This document shows positions 1 through 11,150 of a stretch of DNA of 64,000 bases, in pieces. The DNA comes from Telopea speciosissima (lineage: Eukaryota; Streptophyta; Magnoliopsida; Proteales; Proteaceae). Both the position numbers and the translations under genes were made by a program. The DNA lies in assembly GCF_018873765.1 (NCBI RefSeq), contig NC_057923.1, forward strand, positions 11,544,413 to 11,608,412, written 5' to 3'. How positions within the stretch are numbered: the stretch's first letter is position 1; every line of letters starts with the position of its first letter. The notes beneath the pieces were generated by a model. The model saw nothing but the letters and a program-made list of their open reading frames with translations, ran no database searches and was not told the DNA's origin.

Positions 1-710
1 TCAAAATTAAGTCAACTTCTAGTTTGTCATGAGAGAGAGCACGGGGATGCATATTCTACTAATTTTTTCAAATCCAATCAACTTCTAATTATGTTGTGAG
101 AACAGGGGTGTTGCATGAGTTTGTTTGTGTCCATGCGTGTATGCTAGTGGACTGAACAGCTTATAGTTGTATTTAAGGATTTCCAATATATACTATCAAT
201 ATATTAGATGCATAAGTAAGTCTACCTAATATTCCTGTATAGTATTATTCTAATAATCAATATAATACTAGAACAACTGGAATTAACCACTACTTAGAAG
301 GTACCAGTAGTTATTAGATATGCAGGGATAGCCAAGTAGTTGGTCTCTTTTATTACAGACTATTCGCTTATCATATTGACCATCTCCTCTAAGAGGGCCA
401 ATTACATCAACAATCTACAGAAACCCAAGTAAAGAGACACAGGGTCACGCAAACAGGGGAGTTGTACCAGGAAGCAGTGCTAGAAACAAAACCCAGACAC
501 ACAAACAATCCAAAATCCATTTAAAAGTAGGCAGAACAGACATATAGACAAAATCAACATCACCAGAACATGGAATTCAAAGATAAAACCAATATATGAT
601 CCGGGTTTCCAATGAAGAACTCATTGAATGTCGAACATCGACATGAAAGGATAAAAAAAAAAACCCAACTCCAGAATTCATTGAAACATTAAAACAAACA
701 TCAGGGCCTT
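1..710. other. AT-rich intergenic DNA, no gene seen
   Basis: The stretch is AT-rich with no long open frame on either strand and no recognisable protein. I see no clear LTR, terminal inverted repeat or tandem array. Confidence 0.5.
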
Positions 711-719
711 GAAAACTTA

Positions 720-1006
720 CGTTTTCCAGCTCCGTTGTCAGTGGTTCTAGTGCGGAATAAGGGCCTTCCAGGTAACCAGGTATCCAATTTGGTTCCTCCG
801 CCTTTGAGGTTCTAAAAAAAGAACGCAGAGAGATTTCGGATCATAGTATCCACCTCTCTAGTTTCTATTCTTTCCAGTTTAAATTCAATGGAGGGAATCG
901 AATAATTCCGAGACGCCACATCTGACTTTGCTCCTTTCGACAGCTCTGTTCGAGAAAGAAGCATCGTCGAACTTCGTGCCATCCTTTTTGTGTGCTTGTG
1001 GGCCAT
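720..1006 (-). other. Possible coding exons of an unrecognised minus-strand gene
   Basis: On the minus strand an ATG at 1006 opens a 64-codon frame (MAHKHTKRMARSSTMLL...) ending in a T-rich run that also forms a TTTTTTTAG splice-acceptor-like sequence near 812. Beyond it lies a roughly 90-base stretch, open in two frames, that ends at a perfect GTAAGT donor near 721. One frame gives GGTKLDTWLPGRPLF, the other EEPNWIPGYLEGPYS. This could be the first exons of a gene leaving the left edge, with a basic, Ser-rich N-terminus resembling an organelle presequence. I do not recognise the protein, and no good donor joins the two pieces, so chance open frames are a real alternative. Confidence 0.25.
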
Positions 1007-1019
1007 ACATTTTGCTAAA

Positions 1020-1655
1020 ATTTCTCTGCTCGTGACTCCCTCGCTTTCGCTTTAGGAGTAGGGACCCATTTTAGTTCGTTAAATTGTTACGTAATAGCAC
1101 CGAAAGCTACTAGGTTTCATCACCAGATCACCCACTTGCCCTTTAATGGCCACTGCTATAAATGGTGCTTCGACCCTTTCTCTACGACTCTACCTTCCAA
1201 TTGGCACCAACCTGTACCTCACTCGTCATCTCTATCCATTCGAAGCATCCATGACGAATCAAAAAAAATCTCCAGTCGACAGTATCAAGAAGAAATTGAT
1301 GATAACTCTTATTGGCTCACTGCAAAATCCCAAAAGCTCCAAAAAAACACTGGCAGAAATCAGAATGGGAGAAGCGAGGGGTAAAAAGGTTCAAAGAGAT
1401 TCTGCATTTTCTTGACACAAAGGACAAACCCATGGTTCAAGGAATCGGTATCGGATATGGTCGATTCGTATTGATATTGGTAGAGATACAATACCGATAC
1501 ATAGTATTGACTCTATTGACTAAGAGTATAAATGTACTTAAAACTAAATTTATTAAATTTTAAGGGTAAAACTGTCTAATCCAGACTGATATGGGCCGTA
1601 CCAAATTGGTATTATAATCATATTGGTATTGTTCGAGACCGATATAAATCCTTTA
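1020..1655. other. Intergenic DNA, no supported gene
   Basis: Two short overlapping frames occur around 1136-1415, including one starting MATAINGASTLSLRL, but neither resembles a known family. From about 1440 to 1645 the DNA is rich in GGTATCGG/GATACC words. A similar composition recurs at 48,670-48,850, so this is probably a decayed dispersed repeat. Confidence 0.4.
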
Positions 1656-2642
1656 GGACTGTGTTTGTTTGCCGGAAAAATTTTCGGTGGGCAAAAAGGG
1701 GTGGGAAAATTTCTTACTTTTTCATAGAATATGGAAAATGGATGTACTTTGGATGCATGATTGCATGAGGTAGGATATTAATAAACAAAGTTCTATGAAT
1801 CAATGATTCTGCCTATCTGTCTAGGTGGTACTTTTATTTATCCTACCCCACTAAGAATGTTAAATGGTGTGGTTTTGATTTTACAGATTGGTTTCGGTTC
1901 GGTGCATATTTTGCAAGGTATCAAAATTTATTCGATTTTCGTTATCGAATTAACAATCAGCTTATAGTACCGGTTTACATCCGATTTCAACTTTGTACAC
2001 TTTAATTCTAATTTTATTCACGTTACTGGGTAATGACGTAACCCACCATGGTACTAGTGATGATGGTAGTCATGGACAAGGATTAAAATAAGGAAGGGAT
2101 TAAACAATGACCATGGAATACCCTATGATTGATGATGATAACTATAAAAAGGAATTAAAATATAAGGACTAGAGAAAAGGGGAATAAAATGTAAAATAGT
2201 TAAGATAAATAATTAAACAATGCTTTTTTAATTCTTCCATCGTATCTATTTGTACTCTTCATTAACATCATTCCCTATTAAAAAAACATCAATTATAAAA
2301 TGGTTTGTATACGATTTTTATTCGGTTAATCGTCATTTTTTTGTTATGAAACAGAATCGAACCGAGAACAGAATCTACAAAAATCAAAACCAAATCATGT
2401 TTTTGCGGTTTGATTCGGTTTGATTGTAAACAATCGGTTTTCGGTATCAAAATTTGGTTTCAATTTCATTTTGACACCCTTTTACACCCTACCCCTCGTA
2501 TTTGGTGGAACTTTTGTACTATTCATGGAAAATGTGCAATGCTATTTCTCATCCTTCATTCTCATGTTGGTCTACCCCACTACAAATGCGACTCACAATT
2601 TTACTTTTTCCACCCCTTTTTATCTGGCAAACAAACGGCCCC
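1656..2642. mobile_element. hAT-like non-autonomous element (TIRs), probably with a nested repeat
   Basis: The ends are inverted copies. The left end reads GGACTGTGTTTGTTTGCC and the right end, on the other strand, GGGGCCGTTTGTTTGCC. Each is followed by an AAAAGGGGTGG-like block. Such GTTTGTTTGCC ends are common in plant hAT-type MITEs. The middle (about 1870-2490) carries GGTTTCGGTTCGG and CGGTTTGATTCGG words and may be a second insertion. No clean target-site duplication is visible, so the superfamily is an inference. Confidence 0.45.
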
Positions 2643-2649
2643 TTACTAA

Positions 2650-4237
2650 AACCCTGCCAACCCATCACCTCTCTTCTTTTCTTTGCTTTCATTTTGTGTT
2701 CACTTTATAGTTTCAGAAGTCAAATGGGTAATGTTTTATAAATTTATTTTTTCCCGTTTTAATTCATTTTGACTGGACTTAACAAAATGTTGAAAGTACT
2801 TTGGTCAAAATTCTGAGAATAGGGGTTAACAATTTGGATTGGGTGACTTCAAAAGAGAATAAATTTGGACTCTCAAAGTTTTCCTTCATGGTGGGGTGGG
2901 TAACTGGGTAAGGGTGTAAATCAGTCGAATTAGGTTTCAGTCAGGTTCAAATGATCACTTGCTTTCGGTTGGTCGGTTATAGGTCAATTCTAAACCAAAC
3001 TGTCTAGGAAGTTTTGTTTAAACAGTTTGGTTATTGGGCCAACTTGAAACCAAGTTTTGGTTTGATCCGATTTGGTCTCATTTGTCATCTTCTTGTAATC
3101 GGACTATTGACAGGTTTGGTCCCATTCAGATTTTTATGAAAATTTTGATTTTTATTTCTTATTGGGTTACTATCAATTTTGATCTTGGTTTTTTATTAGG
3201 TTCGACCAGTCTTCGATTCCGATTGGTTAGATTTGGTTTCGATTTCTACTGGATCCTTAAAATCCTAACCTGAAAGCAAGCAGATGTGTTCGTTTGGTTC
3301 AATCCGGGCCGATCGATTCCAATATGTCCAATCTGAAATTTGAGACCTTCAACTTGGATTGAACCAAACCGACCACATCATAACGATAGGTATAATCTTC
3401 AACAACCACAGTTCTAAAAACAAAAAAATAGATCGGTTGAGCCTGATCACGTTCCCTGGCGATTATAGTAGTTGATCTATATAAGATTCTAGGGTTCATG
3501 CTGATTCCAACTGATAACGGTTGAATCGAAATTAACTGAGGTCGATCTCATTGCTGATTTTGCATATTTGAATGAATGGTTCGTAATCTCGGATCGGATC
3601 GGTCGATATTGACAGGATCGGATCGGTATCAGTTGAAATCAATCCCGAGATTAGATCGATCCTTCCAGGTTTTACTGGATCGTTCCTTGCATCAGTCGAT
3701 CCGATCTGATATTTGCCAATTTTTTTCATCGATATTTTGGGGATTTTGGCTGTGTTTTTTTTTTTAACTTTTTACCATTCCAATCGATTTTTAATATTTT
3801 ATTAATATTTTTGATCGATCCAAGTCCAATCCAATAAAACTTGGATTTTGATCATTTTTTATCGAACCAGACCAAGTTTTATTGATCCGGATCGTTATCC
3901 ACCATAATCGATCTCGAGTCCGATACCTGGATTTTGAACGTTGTCTTCAACCCATTTTTTGACTCTCATTGGAGCAGAATAATTATCTTATCACCGTGGG
4001 TGTCGCAAAAATAATCCAATTTTGACCACCGAAATGAATTTAAATTATTTTCAACGAAACATGCCTTTATATTTCGGTTTTAAGCCAAAACTGGGAAATG
4101 GGTCGTCGGTTCACAACTCACAAGTAGCGAATGTTATAACTTGCAAGGCTCTTGCTAATAACATGTGATTGTTAAGACGTCTCCCTTCTCGGCAAAAGAC
4201 AAAATCGTGTGAGCCTTTACTACTCGAATTTTTATCC
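2650..4237. other. Repeat-like intergenic DNA, no gene
   Basis: The region contains CGGTT/AACCG-rich sequence (about 2910-3280) and GATCGGATCGG-rich sequence (about 3540-3920), typical of decayed small DNA elements. The open frames here are short, compositionally biased, and match nothing I recognise. Confidence 0.45.
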
Positions 4238-4336
4238 GCTGCTGTGCCATCGTGCGGCGTAATAGTGGCCATGTGTGCACAGCGGGCCTCACTGTGCACA
4301 CATGGCCGTTGCTACGCCGCACGATGGCATAGCAGC
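4238..4336. repeat. Foldback (hairpin) repeat with about 45-base arms
   Basis: The left arm 4238-4282 and right arm 4292-4336 are near-perfect inverted copies separated by 9 bases. The arms share GCCATCGTGCGGCG and GGCCATGTGTGCACAG. Weaker complementarity continues outside (TTTATCC near 4231 against GGATAAA near 4355). A transcript would fold into a long, nearly perfect hairpin. This is most likely a foldback MITE; a small-RNA precursor is a possible consequence. Confidence 0.7.
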
Positions 4337-4359
4337 GCGACAATGCATAGCAGTGGATA

Positions 4360-7300
4360 AAGGTCTCATGATGATAAGAACGGAGCCCATCTATCCCTCT
4401 GGGTTAAAAAAAACAGAACCAGATCGGGTTCCCGCCGGAATCAGTTGGATTTTGCCCTAACCATAGAATCTATGTACATGAATCAATCGTTTTGATTCAG
4501 TCGCCTCAACTTATTTGATCGATCCGATTCCAATTCTTCAGATGTAGCCTTCGAGTCGGCTTTATGTTGATGAAAGAATTCGATCAATCAGAGAGAAAGA
4601 GAGAGATATATGGGTTTTTTTTTTTTTTTTTTTTTTTTGATACAAGAGAGAGATATATGGTCAGTTCAATAAATCAGTGTGTTCAATTAGTCTAAGGTCT
4701 TAAAAATGGGAAAAAAAAAAGAAGAGTGTTTTAATGCGTTTAAAACATAAATGCTAGTCATTTGCCCATTTTTTTTCCATATTATTGGGAAACAAATGGC
4801 AAACTGTGTTTAAAATAATAAAAAGTAAAACGACATTTTACACGCATTTTAAACATGTTTTTGCCACTAGAATGAAAAAGGAGAAAATTGAGCAGATAAG
4901 CTTTGTTGATAGAAATCATAGAATGCTTTACCTGACAAGTAAAGTACGAGTAAGGAAGGATCTTTGTATCACTCTATAGTTGGGTTCTCTTAGAAATCTG
5001 AACAAAAAGGAGAGGACAGAAAGAAGGCCTCACCCTCCTAATCCTGCAAAGGGTTGCAGCAAACCTGCCTCCCAAGATAAATCAGGCGGACTGTTACTGG
5101 TTGCAGGGACAGTAACACTGTGAAGCTATCAGAGATTTTTTGATCATCTGGACTGAGAGAATTCGTGGCCCATTTATAGGCCCACAAGGCCTGTTCGGAT
5201 GGGCTGCAACTCTTGGGGTCAATGTTAAACCAAGGGTTGCACTCCCTCTTTGATCAGCCACCGATCCAACGGTCGGATCGATCCTAAGCACCCTTTGATC
5301 AGACACCGTCGATCCCGAAGTGCAAAGTGCGCCATCAAAGCGCCACATTGCGCCTTACGCACGCGCACGCGCACGCATACGCGCTCGGACGGGTACCGTC
5401 CTCGCTCGCAAGTGCACCGTACAATCTCTTCTAGCATTACATGTGATAATAATAACTACTTACTACTAACACATATAAACCCAATGAGCTTTCCTTTCAT
5501 AGCCGATGTGGGACTAAAAGTCCACATCAATATTTTGAAAAATTCCAACATGTTCATTTTAAAAAAAAAATATCTCATTCAGATCCTTGCCCTGCTCAAT
5601 TTCTCAGGGCCTCTAATAAGGAGGGTGGATCCCATTCGAACATAATATTTATTGTATTATTTTTTTATTATGATTCCAGTGACAAAAATATTGGTCATAT
5701 TTTCAACAAAATTCACAACCTTTACCGTGAGGCACAAAAAATTCTATTGACACTGACTCTTGATATTTGAGTTAGGAAGAAAATTTTGGGTCTCACTAGC
5801 CTTGCCAAGTATAATTTTATAGAGGTCTAATACAGGCCAATACAGGGTTAGGGTGATGCAATGGACCTGTATACTTAAATAAAATGGCTTTCCAAACTTG
5901 AAGGAATGCAGCATATTTGAAATGCTCCCCAAACCAGGGTTTTAGGAATCGGAATCAGGTATGGATCTCAATTAATACCAATTCGGATCATTCGTGTTGG
6001 TCTAGATATATATTGGACAATTGTACACATGTCATTCATTTAAAATTTGATTTTTTTGTTACCATTTTACTTGCCTGTGTGAGGCTACACGCCAGCCGCA
6101 CAGGCAGGCGGCAGCAGAGGATCCAAATTGTAATGTGGATGCAAATCCTCTACAGATTTCTATCTAATAGAAAGCTATCACAAAAACCTCCCATTGGTTA
6201 AAATAAACAAGGGGATAGATTTTTGGAAACACATAAAATATGGGGTGAATTTGTTGGTAACCGAAAAAAAAAATTTGGAAAAATGTTTTGTGTATTGGGG
6301 GCGCATTAGACACACGGGGTTGGGTAAAATGACCTCCCCCTCCCTAAATGACTCAAATGGCTGTCCTATCCCACCCCATGTGTTTGGGCGCAGTCAGCAA
6401 CCCCGTGAGCTCCAGGCAAAGAACATTGCCCAATATATATATATATATATATCACTGTGACTTTCATAGTTTTTGTGAGAGAAAAATTTGAAGAGGATTC
6501 TAAACTTATTACCATGGGTTCTTGTTGGACTAATGCAAGAGAGTAGGACTATTAATGTGGAACTCATTTGATCGTCATGAGAGAGCATGAAATCCCCTGT
6601 TTTGTAAAATGAAAGACATGGATTGCAAAAATGGGGAAAAATAAGTTCTAAGCATTAAGATGGTTGGTAAGGCCTCATATTGCATGGATTGCAATGCTCT
6701 CATGAGACTCCAATAGTTGGTGTTATATGGCGAAGGAAAAAAAATTAAAAAGTTTCTGACAATTTGATTGGATTGCAATTCTCATGAGGCTTGCATAGTT
6801 GGTGAGATTAGTATCTTTATTAAATATAATCAGAGGGTCCCACATGCAATTTTATAGGTATGTTTACATAGTTTAGTCTCACCCTCTTCAATAAAGGTTT
6901 TTATTGGTTTAAAAGTGATATAATATGGTCGAAGATTTCATATACGGTCCTGCAAGCATGCACCAATCGTATCTCCTCTCACAAAGAGTTGGAAAAGTCA
7001 TAATCCCTCCCACCTATATTTAATGGCTTGAACCTCCCACTCTCTAACATACGACTTACACAATTGTGTATGAAAACTGTCCCCATATAATATTTACCAA
7101 AAAAGAAGTGATATAATTTTTTTTTGATAAAAAAAAAAGTGATATAATTAATATTGACCAAATTTCGAATATATTTATATGAACACCTAAAAACCTGGTT
7201 AGATTGTGTTTTGGCCATACCTGATCCAACATTCAATGAATTTGGACGAGTTTAGTATCAAAATGATCAATTTTTTTTCTTCCTCTTCTGATAGGTCCTA

Positions 7301-8078
7301 CTCTATTCTATTCTAAAGTAGAGCGAAGGTGTGAAGCAATGGGTTTTTACACATCACAAACTACCAAGTGCGCTAGGCATTTGCGCACTTGTTCACAGAC
7401 TCGATCAACTTGTTAACCTTCTATCCATTGTATGTGGATCATGATATGTTTTGTAGTTTAGTATATATATTTTATTATTTAATAAAAATACCAAATAATG
7501 GGAAGGCTAGTTTAACAAGATGAACTGAGTTGATTTACACCTTCCTTGATTTGCAACTTCACTCAAACTTAATCTAACGTTTGAATCAATTCGATCGGAG
7601 TCATGTTTTTATATGTGGGTCTTAGACCCTAATATAAGCGGCAACTCCCTATTGCTTCTCTCCTAAAGGGAGAATTAAAGGTTCCTTAGAGATAATGGTG
7701 GATCGAAAAATCCAGTGTTCTTGCACTGTAATGTATGGCAGACTCTATTTCCTGAGGAGGTTGAAGGTTTAGGGAATGTTTCCCCGGTCTCTTCTTATTG
7801 CAAGCTAGTATAGGGAGATAAGAGAAGATGAAAGAGAAAATGAGGTGAGCTTCAAAACTCGGGTAGTGTTTGATATGCATTATTGGAATGCATTCTAAGT
7901 CAATTTCACATTCTTGAGTGATAAAAATAGTTATTTTTATCATCCCAGAAAGCAAAATCAACCTAGAATGCTTTCCAAGAATGCATACCAAACACAACAT
8001 TAAATTAGGATGAGATATAGTGGGATCTCAGATTGCATTGTTACTGAATCTTGGGATGGTACTCAAAGCAGTGGAGAA

Positions 8079-8082
<4 letters not shown>
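4360..8082. other. Intergenic DNA with decayed repeats, no supported gene
   Basis: This stretch includes poly-T tracts (about 4614-4639), a CpG-rich patch with alternating ACGCGC words (about 5350-5405), and a segment around 5240-5530 with the look of a decayed LTR. Around 6080-6200 a GAGGATCCAAATTG word occurs that is also found beside the foldback element at 8.7 kb. No open frame resembles a known protein. Confidence 0.4.
6433..6452. repeat. (AT)n microsatellite
   Basis: Ten uninterrupted AT dinucleotides in intergenic DNA. Confidence 0.9.

Positions 8083-8111
<29 letters not shown>
8083..8111. repeat. (GA)n microsatellite
   Basis: About fourteen uninterrupted AG dinucleotides in intergenic DNA. 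Confidence 0.9.
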
Positions 8112-8114
<3 letters not shown>

Positions 8115-8532
8115 GAATTTAGGAAGAGATGAGAGCAAATGAATTCTTCTTTTTCTACCAGATTCCCTCATTACAAAAGCTATTTATACAACAATGCAGT
8201 TACCGAGGATTTACTTAAAGCTACAGTTGTGGTCCTAACTCCTAACAATACAATTAACAACTTGTACAAAGTAACTGCTCAACTCTTGACATAATCCCGA
8301 AGCCAGCCAGGTATCTTCCTTCTTCTAACAACTTGTGCTACCTCAGCTTGCACCTCTTGCACATCGGGTGGGTGTCGACATCGCCAATGGTGGTGGCAAC
8401 GTCGGAGAAGGAGGTGGTGTAGGAGAAGAGGTGGTGGTGATGGGTTGAGGCCTGAGGGGGTGGGGGAAGAGGAGTTTTTTATTGGTTGAGGAGGAGATCG
8501 TGCAAGTGTGTACTGTGTAGGTGGAGATGGAT

Positions 8533-8703
8533 CCAGATCCTCTACTACCAAGCTGCCCGGTAGGACCACGCTGCCCAGACACGGTGTTGTTTTCAAAGAC
8601 CGCCTTACCCCCACTCGGGCAAGGTGTTTGGGCAGGGATAAGGCGGACATTGCACATAGCACCGTGTCTGGGCAGCACGGTCCTGCCGGGCAGTAGAGGA
8701 TCC
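8533..8703. mobile_element. GC-rich foldback MITE
   Basis: The left arm (8533-8586) and right arm (8661-8703) are inverted copies. They share GATCCTCTACT, a GCCCGGYAGGACC block and CTGCCCAGACACGGTG. The 75-base spacer carries a further imperfect pair (CCGCCTTACCCCCAC and GGGATAAGGCGGAC). The whole unit can fold on itself and is far more GC-rich than its surroundings. Open frames across it on both strands are by-products of the palindrome. Confidence 0.65.
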
Positions 8704-8750
8704 AAATTGAGGTGGTGATGACATAGTTTTTTTTTGGGGACATATTGCAG

Positions 8751-9187
8751 TAGGGCTGCAACAGGGTTGGGTTGGGCCGGGCCTTTTAAACCCTAGCCCA
8801 ACCCTGAGTCCTCATAGTTGGGCCCAGGCCCGATCCGACCCTGACTCAGGGCCAAAAAAATCCAACACTGACCCGCCCTTAGGGTTGGGCCGGGCTGATC
8901 CTGATTGACCTTAATCATTGGGGGGGGGGGGGGAGGGAGATGCATGGGCTGGTCAAGCTGAGAAGGGGAGATGAATGGGCAAATTAGAAGAAGAAGAACA
9001 GGGTCAGGTTGGGTCGGGCCGAGCTTAGCCCGAGGCCTCAACCCTGACCCAACTTGACCCTGACTCAGGACTGGAAACTCCCAACCTTGACCAGCTCTCA
9101 GGGCCAAGATATCTCAACCTAGGCCCTGCTCGGGCTCAGGGCGGGTCATGGCGAGCTCAGGCCGTCAGGGCCAAACTTGCACCCCTT
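8751..9187. mobile_element. hAT-like MITE with GGGTTGGGC subterminal repeats
   Basis: The left end starts TAGGGCTGCAA and the right end is its rough inverse (TTGCACCCCTT). The flanks ATTGCAG and ATGGCAG suggest a degraded target-site duplication of about 8 bp. Inside, GGGTTGGGCCGGGC and CCCTGACTCAGGGCC words recur near both ends. The 2.06-kb element at 20,772-22,833 has the same kind of ends and subterminal repeats, so the two probably belong to related families. It encodes no protein. Confidence 0.55.
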
Positions 9188-9473
9188 TAATGGCAGTGTG
9201 AATGAAGTTGAAAATATAAAAAGAACTATCCTAATCGTAATTTTTGAAATGATTAAGTACCCTAGATGTAGATATCAGGAATATTGGGGACTTCATCTGT
9301 AATTTACCTAATTTCTTAAAATAGAAAAAGGGAAAAATTTCTCAATTTAATTAAAATAAGGCAAATTACACTGCCATCCCTGAGGTTTGTATTAAATACA
9401 AAACGACCCCCTGTATTTTTAAATTATACAATCACACTCCCTGAGTGGCCGGGACGGTGTTAAATAATATATT

Positions 9474-9782
9474 TTAAATACCAATTTTGTCCTCTTCTAA
9501 TATCCTGTTAATACTCAATGGAAATTCAAACTTTACCCTTTTACCCTTGTGTACAAAACCCTCTTTCTTCTCCAGAAACTCCACTGTCCTCTTCGGCGAT
9601 TTGCAAGGGATGAACTCTCTGAAGGTAAAGGGCACAAAGACGAGAGCAGATTTCTGCTTGAACTGCCGCTCCAACCTCTGGATTTCTGCTTGCTCTCGGA
9701 TTTTACCTATCAAGCTGGAAAGCTCTAAAGGTAACTCGTCGGAGAGGTTCCGCCTGTTGAAAACCAGAATCCTGAGCTGCAA
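9474..9782 (-). pseudogene. Unrecognised open frame inside the Pack-MULE (likely captured exon)
   Basis: A 102-codon minus-strand frame follows an acceptor-like CTTTTGCAG at about 9784. It contains a charged, probably helical stretch (LIGKIREQAEIQRLERQF). I do not recognise the family. It lies directly behind the mTERF fragment in the same orientation, and an intron-like segment (GTACGCC...TTTTGCAG) separates them. Either it is another exon of the same source gene or a fragment of a second gene joined during capture. It could also be a chance frame. Confidence 0.35.
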
Positions 9783-9809
9783 AAGTGAATAAGGATCAGA
9801 TCGGGGTGG

Positions 9810-10276
9810 TTAGCAGACAGCGACACGGCGTACGTTAGTAAGAAATGCAAATCTGGTCGATCTAAGGAAGTTGACCAAAGGGATGACATGGTCTTCCAAG
9901 CTGCAATCCAAAATGCTTGGGTCCCTGCGGAGGATATTTGCAAGATTAGGGCCTGAAATCCCCATGTTAGAGAAAATTTTTATTTTGGGTTGTAAGGTAT
10001 TGTCAGGATCAGCAAAGAGCAATGATGGGTACATGGTAATGAGCTGTGAGATTTGGGGTTTGGGCAATTCATAGGTGTCAAAAAGTGCAAGGACTGTCTC
10101 AGATCTGCTGGTGCTGTTGGTTCCGAAAAAAACCTTTTGACAAGCTACGAAGAGATAAATCTGAGGACAATCCAGAAGGTTGGATTTTGGCATTTGAGAT
10201 GGATCTTAGAGATGGGCCTTGAAGAATAGGGATATTGGTTGATGAATCTGGATAAGAGCCGTGTCACCGTCTGCAT
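9810..10276 (-). pseudogene. Broken mTERF-family gene fragment
   Basis: On the minus strand an ATG at 10,276 starts a basic, Arg/Ser-rich N-terminus (MQTVTRLLSRFINQYPYSS) typical of an organelle presequence, which then reaches a stop near 10,148. The next frame (10,193-9,810) continues with typical mTERF sequence: PKPQISQLITMYPSLLFADP, then GISGPNLANILRRDPSILD, then a PLVNFL helix. mTERF proteins are organelle nucleic-acid-binding proteins built of about 30-residue helical repeats. Plant members are usually 300 residues or more, whereas only about 100 residues of repeats remain here. The frame shift and truncation mark a pseudogene captured by the surrounding Mutator-like element. Confidence 0.75.
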
Positions 10277-10949
10277 TTCTTACCTCACTAAACCAGAAGA
10301 GACAACAAACTTTTTCAATTTTCCCTTTCTTTTTTAGGGCAAATCTTTTTGACCAAATAAAATTTGTGAAATCGCAGAGTACATCAAACCAGCAGACCCT
10401 TCACGTCTCCGTTTGGAATTTTTGCTACGGGAAGAGGGGACTCAGTTAGAGAGAGTCTCTGATTTGTTAAAGACAAGAAACTCAAGGCAGAAGATATTAA
10501 TTAACAACACCAACTGAGGTCAAGGATGAGAGATTTGACGATCACGCGGACCCAGTAAAAAACTCATGTCTTTCTCAGAATTTGAGAGGGCCGGAGAGTT
10601 GTAGACGAGGAAGGAACAAAGGGAGAGGGAAGGGAGGGTGGGGTGTGGTGTGGGGTGTGGTGGTGGTGTTAGGTTACAGGGGGTAGGGGCGGGTGGGTTG
10701 GGTTGTAGCAGGTGGTGGGACCAGTGGGATTGCAGAGAAGAAGAAGAAGAAGGAGAAGGGATGGTGATGGGGTGGGTCCCATTAAGTCTATTTCAAGAGT
10801 AAAATTAAAAAAAAAATTGAGCAATTAGGGGTATATTAATTATTTTAAGTCATGAATTATCTATACCGTACCATTTAATATAATTTAGAAACATAAGGAG
10901 TTGTCCTATATTTAATATAAATCTCAGGGGGTGACAGTGTAATTTTTCC

Positions 10950-11150
10950 ATTAAAAATAAGATCCGCATTTGAACATGTCGTGGAGTAGAAGAGAGAAAC
11001 ACGGGGGAAGGGGGAAAGGGGAAAGGGCTCATAATCCACTTTTCTCAAATCACTCACCATCTCAGTGTCTCCTCCCTCTTTTGATTTGGAGTCTCGAATT
11101 CCGAGATAAGCTGTACACTCCCACGCAGAGAGAGAGAGAGAGAGAGAGGT
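10950..11150 (+). promoter_or_regulatory. OM47-like upstream region and 5' leader with (GA)n next to the start codon
   Basis: Only about 200 bp separate the Mutator-like element from the ATG at 11,151. The stretch holds a purine-rich block (GGGGGAAGGGGGAAAGGGG, about 11,001-11,030) and an uninterrupted (AG)n run at about 11,128-11,148, ending two bases before the ATG. No TATA box is evident. Long GA runs in plant leaders are known targets of BPC/GAGA-binding proteins; a regulatory role here is inference. The transcription start may lie inside the transposon. Confidence 0.45.

Larger units (their letters stand above)
9360..10949. mobile_element. Mutator-like element carrying gene fragments (Pack-MULE)
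   Basis: Both ends carry long diverged terminal inverted repeats of about 75-90 bases. The left begins GGCAAATTACACTGCCAT; the right, on the other strand, begins GGAAAAATTACACTGTCAC. The flanks ATTAAAATAA and ATTAAAAATAA look like a target-site duplication of 9-11 bp with one extra A, as expected for Mutator-type insertion. No transposase is present. The interior carries an mTERF fragment and a second unknown open frame, both on the minus strand, plus a GGTGTGGTGTGGGG simple-sequence patch. It ends only about 200 bp before the OM47-like start codon. Confidence 0.7.

Noticed and set aside
5094..5437. Overlapping frames near the CpG-rich patch
   Set aside because: They overlap each other on both strands, have biased composition and no recognisable domain.
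8279..8761. 160- and 120-codon minus-strand frames, Pro/Ser-rich
   Set aside because: They run through a foldback MITE and GC-rich simple sequence with no family resemblance. The length follows from base composition.
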